64,000 bases of DNA from BM003 sp963783695. GTDB lineage: Bacteria; Pseudomonadota; Gammaproteobacteria; Steroidobacterales; BM003. The stretch covers positions 62,001 to 126,000 of the forward strand of contig CAWAOM010000003.1 in assembly GCA_963783695.1 (NCBI GenBank). The letters run 5' to 3'. Made by a program: the position numbers and the translations under genes. Shown piece by piece: positions 1 to 9,693 of the stretch (the first letter of the stretch is position 1; each line of letters starts with the position of its first letter). The notes under the pieces are model-generated. The model did no database searches. It saw only the letters and a program-made list of their open reading frames with translations, and had not been told where the DNA came from.

Positions 1-206
1 TCATGCAGGTCTCTTCGCTTGCGGGTGCTCAATCATACCGAAAATGTACCGTCAGCACGGCTTGTTCCGGCGCCTGGTCGTTGTCGCCCCGGGGATTTTC
101 CGTCTCGATGCGAAACTACTGCTGCAGGCGCCTATTTGGTAGTCTGTCGCATCCTTTTTGTTCAACACCGGCCGGCGAAGCATCGCGGACCGACGGAGCC
201 ACAATA

Positions 207-1349
207 ATGAGCACAGCCATGAAGGCGACTATGACGCCCTGCGATCTTTCGGCCGTTTACCAGGCGCTCGACCGGGTGCAGGCACTGATCGAGTTCAATC
301 TCGATGGAACCATCGTGGCGGCAAACGGAAACTTTCTGCAGATCTTCGGCTACGAACTGGAAGAGATCGTTGGCAAGCACCACCGCATATTCTGCGACCC
401 CGACTATGCTGATTCGGATGAATATGCCGGGTTCTGGAAAAAGCTGGCTGCCGGAGAATTCCAGTGTGCCGAATTCAAGCGATTCGGCAAGGATGGCAAG
501 GAAATCTGGCTGCAGGCTTCGTACAACCCGGTGTTCGACGAAAACGGCGTCCCGATCCGGATCATGAAGTTCGCGACCGATGTTACCGCGGCGAAACTGC
601 AGATTGCCGAGTACGAGGGAATGATCCGCGCAATCGGCCGCGCCCAGGCGGTGATCGAATTCGAACTGGACGGCACGATAATCACCGCGAACGATAACTT
701 CCTTCGTATTTTCGGCTACACGCTGGACGAGATTCGCGGTCGGCACCATCGCATGTTATGCGATCCCGGTTATGCCGAGTCGCCGGATTATGCGCGGTTC
801 TGGCAACGCCTCGCCCGCGGTGAATACGAAGCCGATGAGTTCAGACGGATCGACAAGAATGGCGCGGAAGTGTGGTTGCAGGCTTCCTACAATCCGATAC
901 TCGACATGGAAGGGCGGCCGATGAAGGTAGTGAAGTTCGCCTCCGATATCACGGTCGAGGTTCAGAAAAGAAGCCTGGCCCTGCTCGAGATGTCGACGCC
1001 TGTGACCAAGATCTGGGACGGTGTTCTGTTCGCCCCGATTGTCGGGATCGTCGATTCCAAGCGTTCCGTTGACATAATGAACAAAGCGCTTTCCAGCATC
1101 GCCGATACTCGCGCAAGCACGCTTCTGCTAGATATTGGCGGCGTCGCCGTTGTCGACACTGCTGTCGCAAATCACCTGATCAAGATTGCCAAGGCGGCCG
1201 TGCTGATGGGCTGCAGGACCATCATCTCGGGAATTTCGCCGGCGATCGCGCAGACCATTGCCGAGCTGGGAATCGACCTTGGCTCGATCCAGACGACCTC
1301 GACCATCGAGTCCGCGTTGCGCGACTCGATTAGCGGCGCGCGCGCCTGA
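207..1349 (+). CDS. PAS-PAS-STAS domain regulator (RsbR-like)
   Basis: Predicted cytoplasmic signalling protein of 380 residues. Two PAS domains (about residues 15-125 and 135-245) carry matching stretches (KHHRIFCDP / RHHRMLCDP, and WLQASYNP in both), which suggests an internal duplication. A C-terminal STAS domain (about 265-375) contains DTAVANHLIKIAKAA and ISGISPAIAQTI, the pattern of RsbR-type stressosome proteins, where a threonine near this site is phosphorylated by RsbT. The ATG at 207 is preferred because GGAG lies 8 nt upstream; the frame stays open further upstream, but that part has no domain. No rsbS, rsbT or other stressosome gene lies beside it, so its partner is unknown. The domain call is firm; a role in stress signalling is inferred from the family. 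Confidence 0.85.
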   Translation: MSTAMKATMTPCDLSAVYQALDRVQALIEFNLDGTIVAANGNFLQIFGYELEEIVGKHHRIFCDPDYADSDEYAGFWKKLAAGEFQCAEFKRFGKDGKEIWLQASYNPVFDENGVPIRIMKFATDVTAAKLQIAEYEGMIRAIGRAQAVIEFELDGTIITANDNFLRIFGYTLDEIRGRHHRMLCDPGYAESPDYARFWQRLARGEYEADEFRRIDKNGAEVWLQASYNPILDMEGRPMKVVKFASDITVEVQKRSLALLEMSTPVTKIWDGVLFAPIVGIVDSKRSVDIMNKALSSIADTRASTLLLDIGGVAVVDTAVANHLIKIAKAAVLMGCRTIISGISPAIAQTIAELGIDLGSIQTTSTIESALRDSISGARA

Positions 1350-1477
1350 GTTTTCGGTGACGCCACAGCCGGGCGCCGCTGAGGTCAGGCGCGCGGATTC
1401 TGCAACCCCGGAGCCCGGCCCTCGGCACGCTTGATTTGCCTCGCTTGCGGCGCGGCGCCGAATGGTATCCGCGCGGA

Positions 1478-3850
1478 TTATTGTCGCGGCGGTGTTTGCC
1501 CGCCCGGTTGGCGATCGGCGCCATGGGAACCAACGGCCGCGAGCGTCTGCTCGCACATACCGCTTTCGGCGGTAGCGCGATCGGCCGCGCCCTGGAACAG
1601 AAACGAGAGGCCGCCGGTCAGGATCGCGGCGCCGCCGCTCAACAACACGCCTTTCTTGCTCAGCCCGATGTGGGGGCTGGCAAGCGTTCCGCCGAGCTTG
1701 ATGAAAGGCGTGATGAACATGTCGGCGCTGAGGCCCAAGCCCTTGCGCGGTTTCGTGTTGAACTCGATGTTGAGTTTTTCGGTGTCGAGGTCGATGTCGC
1801 CGCCACCGACGATCATCAGTTTTTCGCCCTGCAGCAGGAAACCGGAGATTTCGCCGAGACCGTCGGTGAAGTCGATCGCGAAAACGCTGCACTCCCAGTT
1901 GGAATATTCCTCCTCTTTGGACAGCGGGTTCAGCGCACTGAATAGCTGCGAGAAGATGTCGCCCGAGAACCGCCCGACGAGGTCGTTCTCGACCCGTCCG
2001 GGCCCCTGTGTCAGCAAAAAGCGGCCGTGGGTCGAGGCGGCCATTGCATGAGGTGTCTTGCCAGCGGCCTTGATGTCCAGCGTAATATCGGTCGCAGGTA
2101 TCAGCGCGATGTCAGTGTTTTCGCCGCTGGAAAGATTTAACTTCATGGCGCTGAAAGTCGAGAGCAAATCGAGGTTCGCCTGGTCGCCTGCCGTGGTTAC
2201 CGCGATGGTGCTTTCGGACGCGCCTCCACCCGGCGCATACATGACGTGCCTGATATCGAGCTTGCCTTCGTGCAGCGCGATAGTGGTCCTGATGGTCTCC
2301 AGTTCGAGCGTGTCGCGCACCAGGCGCGCAATCGACAGGTCGACATCGGCTTCGTTTTTGCGCAGCGCGTCCAACGCAAACGGCTCATCCGAAAACACGT
2401 ACTGGCTCTTCGGCCCATCAGCGGTTTTCGCGGCGTCGTCATTCTCGATCCGGGCTTCTTCGTCGGCCACGTTTTTCTGATAGAAAGGCGTCATGTCGAG
2501 CAGCTTCGACTGCAGACGGATTTCGGTCTTTGCCGGTTTTGCGCCACCGAGCCTGATGTCGCCGGTCAGGTCGCTTGCGCCGAAAGTCAGCGCAAACGGC
2601 GATAGTTCAGTCGTCCCAGCCGCCATGCGCACGCGGGTGTCGAGCGTGAAAGGAATCTCCGGTAAATCCGGGCGCAATTGCGCGAGGCTTGGCCCGCTCG
2701 CGTTGATATCGACGGTTGATTCGCCATCGCCGCGTGCGACGGAGCCACTGGCGCGGGCCTCGGCGGAGCCAACGGTCGCAAGGAACTCCGTCACCTGAAT
2801 CGCCTCGGGTGCCATCGCCAGCGTTCCGCTGAGCCTGAGTTCCTCCGCCGGCAGTCCGACGATCTCGAGCAGGTTGCCGACTTTGTCCAGAGTGGCTATG
2901 CCAGCTTCGAATGTCACTGTGCCTTCAACCGCGGTTGTATCGGCTGTTGCGCTCACATCGCCTGCGGACGCATCGATTTTCAACGTGGTCTTATCCGCGT
3001 CTTTCGCAAGATCGGCCTGTATTTTCAATGGGCCTTCAAGTGGCGATTCGGCATTGAACGCCGCGAGCGTTTCCTCGATGGCATCGGTCTCCACAACGGC
3101 TTTCAACGACGTGCCGACAAAAGTCCTGGGTTTGGCGGTCTGCCCATCGATACGGTAGTCGAGTGATCCGAGGTTGCCCGCGACGTTGTAAGTGACCGCA
3201 TCCAGCGCCTGCAATGCCTCGAGCGATCCGATTTCGCCACTCAATGCAAAGGCAAGTCCCAGCACGGAGCCGTTGCCGGCGAGGCCGAGGTTATCCGCGG
3301 CATTTGGCTGGATCGTCAGCTCGGCTATGTCGACCACCCGGGCTTCGCTGTCGGCCTGGCGAATCGTCAGCGTGACGTTGCGAATCTCGGCAAAGTCGAT
3401 CACGAGCGGTAACTCGGCGTCGCCGGTTTGGGATTCCACCTCAGGTTCCGTTTCGGCCGGCTGCATCTCCCAGTTTGGCGTGCCTTCCGCATTGGTCTCC
3501 AGCATGACGCTGGTGTCATGAAGGCGAAATTCGCGAACTTCCAGCGGGCCAAACAGCACCGACCATAGACCGACCTTCGCGGACAAATGGCCGACTTTCA
3601 ACATAAGCGGATTCGAGCCCCATGCCGCGTTGGCGAGGGTCACGTCCTCCATCAATATGGATGGTGACGGCAGTACATCGAGTTCGAATGCGCCATTGAT
3701 TTTGAACTGTCGGCCCGTGGCCTCGGTGACCGCCTGTTCTACAGTGGGACGGTATTTGCCGAGATCCGCGAAAAGCAGATACAGAACGATGGCCATCCCG
3801 GCAATGCCTGCGATAGCGGCAACCGTTGCGAGGATTCGACTCAACGACAT
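1478..3850 (-). CDS. AsmA family protein
   Basis: A 790-residue envelope protein with one N-terminal membrane segment (about residues 7-29) followed by the AsmA-type start KYRPTVEQAVTEATGRQFKI and long repeated beta-rich stretches. The C-terminal half has the AsmA pattern of LDIKAAGKTPHAM and the conserved GGGDIDLDTEKLNI. Members of this family are anchored in the inner membrane, span the periplasm and are linked to outer-membrane lipid transport and assembly. GGGAGG lies just upstream of the start. It converges with the PAS-STAS gene and stands alone as a transcription unit. Family assignment is confident; its particular cargo is not visible. Confidence 0.88.
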   Translation of the reverse strand: MSLSRILATVAAIAGIAGMAIVLYLLFADLGKYRPTVEQAVTEATGRQFKINGAFELDVLPSPSILMEDVTLANAAWGSNPLMLKVGHLSAKVGLWSVLFGPLEVREFRLHDTSVMLETNAEGTPNWEMQPAETEPEVESQTGDAELPLVIDFAEIRNVTLTIRQADSEARVVDIAELTIQPNAADNLGLAGNGSVLGLAFALSGEIGSLEALQALDAVTYNVAGNLGSLDYRIDGQTAKPRTFVGTSLKAVVETDAIEETLAAFNAESPLEGPLKIQADLAKDADKTTLKIDASAGDVSATADTTAVEGTVTFEAGIATLDKVGNLLEIVGLPAEELRLSGTLAMAPEAIQVTEFLATVGSAEARASGSVARGDGESTVDINASGPSLAQLRPDLPEIPFTLDTRVRMAAGTTELSPFALTFGASDLTGDIRLGGAKPAKTEIRLQSKLLDMTPFYQKNVADEEARIENDDAAKTADGPKSQYVFSDEPFALDALRKNEADVDLSIARLVRDTLELETIRTTIALHEGKLDIRHVMYAPGGGASESTIAVTTAGDQANLDLLSTFSAMKLNLSSGENTDIALIPATDITLDIKAAGKTPHAMAASTHGRFLLTQGPGRVENDLVGRFSGDIFSQLFSALNPLSKEEEYSNWECSVFAIDFTDGLGEISGFLLQGEKLMIVGGGDIDLDTEKLNIEFNTKPRKGLGLSADMFITPFIKLGGTLASPHIGLSKKGVLLSGGAAILTGGLSFLFQGAADRATAESGMCEQTLAAVGSHGADRQPGGQTPPRQ

Positions 3851-4340
3851 TATCTGCCTCCCTGGCCCGGTTTATTTGGCGGCAATTGAATCGCGGATTG
3901 CTGTTCTGCCGGGACTGTTTTTGTCACCGTTGTGACCGCTTGGTGGATGTCACCCGTGTTCCAGCATAGGATTTCCCGCAGTTCCGCGCCAGTTGCAGAC
4001 CCGGATGTCCCGCGCTGATTTTTGCGGAAATGCCAGCGACTGCCGCGAGCAAGCCGGCTGAATCGGATACAGGGAAGACCGCTAAGGTCACGAGGACCGG
4101 GCGCTGGTCAACCGCGTGGCTGGAACCACCGAAGCCGATTTCTGTCTGTGTGTGCCAGCCGGTTTCCGTTCCGCACTGCAGGAAGATCGCATCGCGCCGG
4201 GTGTTGTGCTGAAATGTATCCGCTTTGCAACTTTCGGCGCGGTGGGCGGAATCTGTGTGACTCGGGCGGAAGCCAGAAGAATCCGGCGCGATTACCTTTA
4301 CAATTGCTGCGACCGTTGAATTGCATAGGGGAAGCTTGGA
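3851..4340. other. intergenic region, no supported gene
   Basis: About 490 bases between the divergent AsmA and methyltransferase genes. Open frames on both strands here give low-complexity Arg/Pro-rich translations with no recognisable domain, and the largest minus-strand frame runs on into the methyltransferase as its antisense shadow. The stretch should contain the promoters of both neighbours, but I could not identify convincing -35/-10 pairs. AGGGGAAG at about 4327-4334 is the ribosome binding site of the next gene. Confidence 0.5.
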
Positions 4341-4949
4341 TTGAGCCGGGAAGACCGTGACAAGTGGAACGCGCGCTATGCCGAAGGCGCCTATGCGGAC
4401 CGGACCCACCCGAGTCCGTTTCTTGAAGAGTGGTTGCCGCGACTGACGGTCTCGTCCGCTCCGCCCTGCGCGGTCGACATCGCCTGCGGCAACGGCCGCA
4501 ACGCGTTGTTCCTTGCGCGCAACGGCTGGCAGGTGGATGCTGTCGATATCTCGGATGTCGCTTTGCAAAACGTCGCGGAGTCGGCCGGGCGGCAAGCGCT
4601 GACGGTAAAATGTATCGTGGCCGATCTCGAGTCGGCCGAACCGTTGTCCGCGAGTGTTCTGCCACCGGCCACTTACGATCTCGCTATCGTTTTCCGCTAT
4701 GCCAATCTGGCTTTGCTGCAAAGATTGCGAATCAGCCTGAAGCCGGGCGGATACCTGATCGTCGAGGCGCACATGCAAAGCGACGCCGAGGTCATTGGCC
4801 CTAAAAGTGGGCGGTTCCGTCTCGCGCCGGGCGCGCTGCGTGAGGCAGCGGGCGGCTTGGACATCGTCGCCTATAGCGAGGGCCTCGTCGAGGACCCGGA
4901 CGGCCGGCTGGCGGCTTTGGCGCGCCTGGTGGCGCGCGCAGTCAGCTAG
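4341..4949 (+). CDS. class I SAM-dependent methyltransferase
   Basis: A 202-residue cytoplasmic methyltransferase. The SAM-binding motif I is VDIACGNGRNALFLA (about residues 48-62), followed by the acidic end of strand 2 in VDAVDIS, then a motif-IV-like TYDLAIVFRYAN and the post-motif LKPGGYLIVEAH. The N-terminal DKWNARYAEG and this overall shape resemble small TehB/UbiE-like methyltransferases; the acceptor molecule cannot be predicted. The start is TTG at 4341, chosen because AGGGGAAG sits at the right distance upstream and the translation begins directly with the conserved DKWNARY region. Single-gene unit. Confidence 0.85.
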   Translation: MSREDRDKWNARYAEGAYADRTHPSPFLEEWLPRLTVSSAPPCAVDIACGNGRNALFLARNGWQVDAVDISDVALQNVAESAGRQALTVKCIVADLESAEPLSASVLPPATYDLAIVFRYANLALLQRLRISLKPGGYLIVEAHMQSDAEVIGPKSGRFRLAPGALREAAGGLDIVAYSEGLVEDPDGRLAALARLVARAVS

Positions 4950-5260
4950 TCGCGACCGGTGGCGCGATCTGCGCCAAATCCGTCAAACATATTGGTGTGG
5001 TAAGTCCTTCCCGGAATCTTCAGCGCCGCATTCCGGCACCAGGACGGTGCTGAGAACATTTCCGTATTGCGCGGCAAACGCGGCGCACAGCGTCTATATT
5101 TTTCCCAGGGGAGAAATTTCCGGACCGGGTCCGGTCCCGGCCGGTTTGAAGAGCAATCAACGTTTCCCGCGATGCGGAATGATCGTTTAAGGATCCGCTG
5201 GAAAGACCAATCGGGGCGCGGCGAGCGAATCAACTTCGGAATGCATCGAGGAGGGAATAC
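4950..5260. other. intergenic region, leader of exported protein gene
   Basis: About 310 bases between two plus-strand genes. No open frame here has a recognisable domain. A strong ribosome binding site, GAGGAGGGA (about 5248-5256), precedes the ATG at 5261. I saw no convincing terminator for the methyltransferase and no clear promoter hexamers. Confidence 0.4.
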
Positions 5261-6667
5261 ATGTCGAAACGAGGATCCAGCAGTACCGGACTATTTTCGG
5301 TGGTTTTTGTGGCTCTGTTTTTGTGTGCCGGTGCCGCGGTTGGGCAGGACGACAGCCCGTTCTCGGCAGCCGTGTTCAGGGAGATGCTGCCGGACGTGTC
5401 TTACTCCGCAACGCGGACGATGGATATGCAGGGGCGCGGCATGACCCACACCATCAATCAGGAAGTGTCCTACACGCCGCGCAAGGAATGGGCGGCGATG
5501 GAGCTCGAACAGGCGGCCGGCGTCGCGGTGACGTCACTGACACTGTACGACGAGGGGGTGTTGTACACGACCACCGCAGGCATGACCACCAAGAGCGAGA
5601 TGCCGGCGCTGACTTCGCTCGAGGATCAGGTCGAGGCCGATGGCAAGTTCGAGTTCAAGGGAAAGGAGACCATCGACGGGGTGTCTACCGACAAATACGA
5701 GTTTAGCTATCGCCAGGTTCAGGGCGGCGAGACGTACACGGTTTTGGGCACGTTGTATCGCGATGGCGATGGCATACCGCGACGGCTCGACATGGACGTG
5801 ACGACGGCCAAGGGCGACACCATGACGCTGCAACAACGCACCTCCAACATTGTAATCGGCCCGCAGGACCCGGCCCGATTCGTACCGCCCGAGGTCAGTA
5901 GCGGCAGCATGTTCGGCGCGATCATGGGCGGCATGACGGGTGGCGCCGCGGCAGCGAGCATGGCGGGATCGGCGGGCGCCACCAAGACCGTGATCGGCAA
6001 GGTGTCCGGGTGGCCGGGAGGAGTCGGCCGGCTGGTCGATGACAACAACACCGTAATCGGGCGGGTCGAGTCCGACGGGACGCTCAATCTGGCACCGTCC
6101 GGGGCGCCGAACTCCGCCATGCAGACACTCGAGAGCAGCGGCTACCGCTGCGACGGTGCCACGCTCGCAAACGGCGCTGCGAATTACTATGCAATTGGCG
6201 AATTCCTTGGCGTTGACGACGGCAAGGGCAATCGTCTCGGCCGCATCGTCGGCGCAAGCTCGGAGGCGGTGGCCAAATGGTCAATGAACCCACAGGAAAA
6301 CGCGGCTGTGCCGGGTTACACGGTGAAGATGGTTTACTTCAACCAACCAGCCAGCGTCAACGGGGTGTGCCGCGGCGCCAGCGACCAGCAGGAACGCAAA
6401 CTCGATTGGCAGGCCGGTTGGAATATCGAGCAGATGACTGTCGTCGCCGTGGGCGAGAGCGACTTTTTCCCGGTGGACGGGCCGAAGGAGACGATCTGGG
6501 AAACGGTCGATTCGGTGCCGGCCGGGACGATCTGGGTTTACGACAGCTTCGGCTCGCCCCATGAGGGAGATCTCGTTGACCAGGCCGCCAACAGCGCGAC
6601 GGAAACGGCGACCGAGGAGGTCAAAAAGAGCATTACGAAAGGCATTCGCAAGATCTTCGGCAATTGA
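5261..6667 (+). CDS. exported protein of unknown function
   Basis: A 468-residue protein with a clear N-terminal signal peptide (hydrophobic core FSVVFVALFLCAGAAVG, about residues 12-28). The first half (about 35-205) is beta-rich with charged strands reminiscent of periplasmic LolA-like or DUF4412-like lipid-sorting folds (FEFKGKETIDGVSTDKYEF). A hydrophobic Gly/Met/Ala stretch (about 212-238) links it to a second half containing three cysteines (YRCDG, GVCRG). I do not recognise the second half. Export and the two-part layout are supported; the LolA-like comparison is only an impression. It sits alone, upstream of the copper receptor module, with no obvious functional link. Confidence 0.75.
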   Translation: MSKRGSSSTGLFSVVFVALFLCAGAAVGQDDSPFSAAVFREMLPDVSYSATRTMDMQGRGMTHTINQEVSYTPRKEWAAMELEQAAGVAVTSLTLYDEGVLYTTTAGMTTKSEMPALTSLEDQVEADGKFEFKGKETIDGVSTDKYEFSYRQVQGGETYTVLGTLYRDGDGIPRRLDMDVTTAKGDTMTLQQRTSNIVIGPQDPARFVPPEVSSGSMFGAIMGGMTGGAAAASMAGSAGATKTVIGKVSGWPGGVGRLVDDNNTVIGRVESDGTLNLAPSGAPNSAMQTLESSGYRCDGATLANGAANYYAIGEFLGVDDGKGNRLGRIVGASSEAVAKWSMNPQENAAVPGYTVKMVYFNQPASVNGVCRGASDQQERKLDWQAGWNIEQMTVVAVGESDFFPVDGPKETIWETVDSVPAGTIWVYDSFGSPHEGDLVDQAANSATETATEEVKKSITKGIRKIFGN

Positions 6668-6879
6668 CGACTGCCGCCGCGCAATTGCGACCGCCAACGG
6701 TTTGAAGCCGCCTGCGGCGGCGCGTGTTGTGCGTGGTGGACCCGGTTGTGGTGGCGCAGCTGCATTCACCCTCGCGGGGAAAATCGCGGTTGGCCCTGGC
6801 CCATCTGGTTTATGGGCGGATGGAAACCGGCCGGCGCGCGGCGTGACGCGCCGGGAAAGTCGTAGTTGTACTTATAGGT

Positions 6880-6889
6880 CGAATATTCG
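6880..6889. promoter_or_regulatory. palindromic operator candidate
   Basis: CGAATATTCG is a perfect 10-bp palindrome, extended outward by GGT on the left and AACC on the right with one mismatch in spacing. It lies in an AT-richer pocket 20 bases before the GTG start of the His-rich protein gene, a typical position for a repressor or metal-sensor operator. No matching regulator gene is adjacent. The symmetry is seen directly; the operator role is inferred. Confidence 0.35.
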
Positions 6890-6909
6890 AACCTGCTAAT
6901 ATTTTATCG

Positions 6910-7362
6910 GTGATTTCCCGGTTGCGAAATCCCGGTTCCCGCATCTGCCGTGTGGCGACGCTGCTCGGCTGCCTCGCCATGCTTCCGCATATGGTCGTCC
7001 CGGTCGGCTATATGCTCGACCGCGACCCGCAATCGGGTGGACTGAGCTACCTGCTTTGCCCGAGCCAGGGGCCGGTGCCGGCTCCGACCCATCCGGACGC
7101 GCCCGATCCGCATGCGCATCATGGCGGGCACGGCCGTCACCACGACGGTCATGATCCTGGCGCCCCGGCTCAGCCCGACCCGGCGAGCGGCGGCGATTGC
7201 GCTTTTTCCCTGGCCTTTGCGCCGCTGGCCGCAGCGCCACCGGCCGCAGCCGGCGTCGATGACATTTCATCGAACGAGCGCCCACGAGGGTCATCCTATG
7301 CGATCACATCGGGCAGCGCGTGGTCATCGCAGCGTGCCCGCGCCCCGCCCGGACATTCCTGA
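6910..7362 (+). CDS. His-rich small exported protein, DUF2946-like
   Basis: A 150-residue protein starting at GTG 6910. It has an N-terminal hydrophobic segment (VATLLGCLAMLPHMVVPVGY, about 15-34), a Cys-containing loop (YLLCPSQGP), a His-rich linker (HAHHGGHGRHHDGHD, about 70-84) and a GDCAFSLAFAP motif before a second apolar stretch. This order, CP...His-rich...C(P/A)F, is that of DUF2946-type proteins, which are found next to copper-responsive TonB receptors. The gene directly precedes such a receptor, so a role in periplasmic or membrane copper binding is inferred. The last 40 residues are low complexity, and translation may read into the receptor leader. Confidence 0.65.
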   Translation: MISRLRNPGSRICRVATLLGCLAMLPHMVVPVGYMLDRDPQSGGLSYLLCPSQGPVPAPTHPDAPDPHAHHGGHGRHHDGHDPGAPAQPDPASGGDCAFSLAFAPLAAAPPAAAGVDDISSNERPRGSSYAITSGSAWSSQRARAPPGHS

Positions 7363-7387
7363 TCGATCACAAAACTGGTGAACGATG

Positions 7388-7407
7388 GGCGCCCGCGTGC
7401 GGGCGCC
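7388..7407. other. inverted repeat before copper receptor gene
   Basis: GGCGCCC and GGGCGCC form a 7-bp GC stem around the loop GCGTGC, ending just before the AAAGGAG ribosome binding site (7411-7417) of the receptor gene. No T-run follows, so it is not a standard terminator. It could be an intercistronic hairpin that modulates expression of the receptor relative to the upstream small protein. Confidence 0.35.
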
Positions 7408-7424
7408 GGAAAAGGAGTGTTCAG

Positions 7425-9527
7425 ATGATTCGTACAACATTCGACCCCCGGGGGTGCCTGGCGGGTCTCTTGATTGCGACCGTTGGCGGCGGTTTCGCGA
7501 TGCCGAGCGCGGCCGAGGAGGCCGCGGTGGAACTGCCGGGTATATCGGTTGCCGGCGAGCGTGAAGCGGGCCTTGTCGTAACCGTCGATCCACAAGAAAC
7601 GCCGCAAACCCGACCCAATACCGGCGAACTGCTGCGCCGTACGCCGGGTGGCAACGTCAATACCAATGGGCCACTCAGCGGAATCGCCCAGTACCGCGGC
7701 ATGTACTCGTACCGCGTGAGTACAAAGGTGGACGGCGTGCCGATTACCCCGGGGGGACCGAACTGGATGGATGCGCCGTTGCATTACGCGCCGATGCCTC
7801 TGTTGCAGTCGGTGGAATTACAGCGCGGAATCGCGCCGGTCAGCGCCGGCGGCGAGACGATCGGCGGGCAGGTTCGAGCCGAGCGCTGGCGCAGTCAGTT
7901 TGGCGGTAGCCGCGATTTCGAGTTTCACGGCGGGATGAATGCCTCGGCACAATCGGTCGACGACGGCTATGGACTTGGGGCAATGCTTGCTGCATCCAAT
8001 GACACCCACCGTTTTCACGCACTCGGTGTACGCGAGGACGGCGAGGACAGCGATTACGCGGACGGCGATATTGTGCCGACCGAGTATGAGCGCGGTGCCT
8101 GGGGTCTCGGCTATGGCCTTGCGCTCGGCGCGCACGCGTTCGGCGTCGACTACCTGCGCAATGAAACCGACGATGCCGGAACACCGGCTTTGCCAATGGA
8201 CATACGCTATGTCAACACCGATATCGTCAGCACCGACTATCGTGGCCGGCTCGGCACGATCGAACTCAGCGGCAGGTATTTCTATACCGATGTCAATCAC
8301 CTGATGGACAACTATGCGTTGCGCGGCGCACCGCGAGACCCGGCGCGCTATCGCTACACGCTGGCCGACGGCGAGACTCGTGGATTCGACCTTGGCGCGA
8401 CCGCACCGCTTGCAAACGGCGAACTGGGGTTTGGCATCGACGGCGAATATGCGAAACACGACGCCGATATCTTCAATCCGAACAGCGCAATGTTCTTCGT
8501 CAACAACTTCAACGATACGAAGCGCGACCGTAGTGGCGGCTACCTCGAGTGGACCGCCCCGCTCGGAGAGCAGTGGTCCTACCAGTTGGGTGCGCGATAC
8601 AACCGCGTTGAGGCTGATTCCGGCGTGGTCGACGGTACGCCTGCAATGATGAATCCGGCCGCGCAAACTCTGCGCGACCAGTTCAACGGAGCGGACCGCA
8701 ATCTCGATTGGGGTATTTACGACGTGGTGGCAAAGCTCTTTTACCAGCTGACGCCAAATGTCCGGATCGATCTCGGCCTGGCGCAAAAACAGCGCGCTCC
8801 CGCTTACCAGGAGCTGTACCTGTGGCTACCGATGCAGGCAACGGCCGGTCTGGCCGACGGCAAGAACTACATTGGCAATCTGGAACTGGATGAGGAACGC
8901 GCCAGCGTGGCCGAGCTGGGTCTGGAATGGCGCGGCGGTGCCGGCTACATCGCGCCGCGGGTTTTTTATCAGCAGGTTGACGATTACATCCAGGGAACGC
9001 CGACCGATAACCCGGCGGCCATCATGTTCAGCACGATGATGGGAGATCCTACACCGCTGCAGTTCGACAATGTCGATGCAAAGCTGTACGGGATCGATAC
9101 TGACTTTGGCTGGCAGCTAGCGTCGCGCTGGAGTGTCGATGGCGTGCTCAGCTACGTCCGCGGTGAGCGGCGCGACATCAACGACGATCTGTACCGGATA
9201 CCGCCTCTGACCGGCATCCTCGGCCTGAGCTACAACCAGGATCGCTGGTCGGCGACGGCAGAGGCCATGTTTGCAGCCGAGCAGGACGATGTCTCCGTGA
9301 CCAACGAGGAAAGCGAAACCGATGACTACGCTATCTTCAACCTGTTCGGGAGCTACCGCATGGGTGGGCGGATGACGCTGAGTGCCGGCGTGAACAACCT
9401 GTTCGACAAGGTCTACCGCGACCACACCAACGGCGTCAACCGCGTCGCGGACAGCGATGTCGCGGTGGGCGATCGATTGCCCGGGCCGGGTCGCAGCGTG
9501 TTCGCGCGAGTAAATTATCGCTGGTAA
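7425..9527 (+). CDS. TonB-dependent copper receptor (OprC-like)
   Basis: A 700-residue outer-membrane receptor. A signal peptide (about 1-29) is followed by the plug domain, which contains the OprC/NosA-type stretch PGGPNWMDAPLHYAP (about residues 107-121); this family takes up copper. The barrel follows and ends in RSVFARVNYRW with the C-terminal aromatic residue needed for outer-membrane insertion. ATG 7425 is chosen over earlier in-frame starts because AAAGGAG lies 7 nt upstream and the signal peptide begins there. It follows the His-rich DUF2946-like gene and probably forms a copper-handling pair with it. Family call is strong; copper as substrate is inferred from plug similarity and context. 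Confidence 0.85.
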   Translation: MIRTTFDPRGCLAGLLIATVGGGFAMPSAAEEAAVELPGISVAGEREAGLVVTVDPQETPQTRPNTGELLRRTPGGNVNTNGPLSGIAQYRGMYSYRVSTKVDGVPITPGGPNWMDAPLHYAPMPLLQSVELQRGIAPVSAGGETIGGQVRAERWRSQFGGSRDFEFHGGMNASAQSVDDGYGLGAMLAASNDTHRFHALGVREDGEDSDYADGDIVPTEYERGAWGLGYGLALGAHAFGVDYLRNETDDAGTPALPMDIRYVNTDIVSTDYRGRLGTIELSGRYFYTDVNHLMDNYALRGAPRDPARYRYTLADGETRGFDLGATAPLANGELGFGIDGEYAKHDADIFNPNSAMFFVNNFNDTKRDRSGGYLEWTAPLGEQWSYQLGARYNRVEADSGVVDGTPAMMNPAAQTLRDQFNGADRNLDWGIYDVVAKLFYQLTPNVRIDLGLAQKQRAPAYQELYLWLPMQATAGLADGKNYIGNLELDEERASVAELGLEWRGGAGYIAPRVFYQQVDDYIQGTPTDNPAAIMFSTMMGDPTPLQFDNVDAKLYGIDTDFGWQLASRWSVDGVLSYVRGERRDINDDLYRIPPLTGILGLSYNQDRWSATAEAMFAAEQDDVSVTNEESETDDYAIFNLFGSYRMGGRMTLSAGVNNLFDKVYRDHTNGVNRVADSDVAVGDRLPGPGRSVFARVNYRW

Positions 9528-9693
9528 GCGAGCCGCTATGCGAACACAGATATGGCCGGGGCGGCGGCATCGTGACAGTCGTCAGTCCCGGCCCGCTGCC
9601 CGAGTGGTCGCGTGTTGCGCCACCGGACGCATCGCCGTGGCACAGCAGGTTGCGGCCAGCGGCGATAGCGTGCGCTCGGATTCGGAGCGGCAG

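Noticed and set aside
3924..4778. 284-codon minus-strand frame
   Set aside because: Mostly antisense to the methyltransferase and to non-coding sequence; no recognisable domain.
7818..8786. 322-codon minus-strand frame
   Set aside because: Antisense to the copper receptor; Val/Arg-rich shadow without a start signal.
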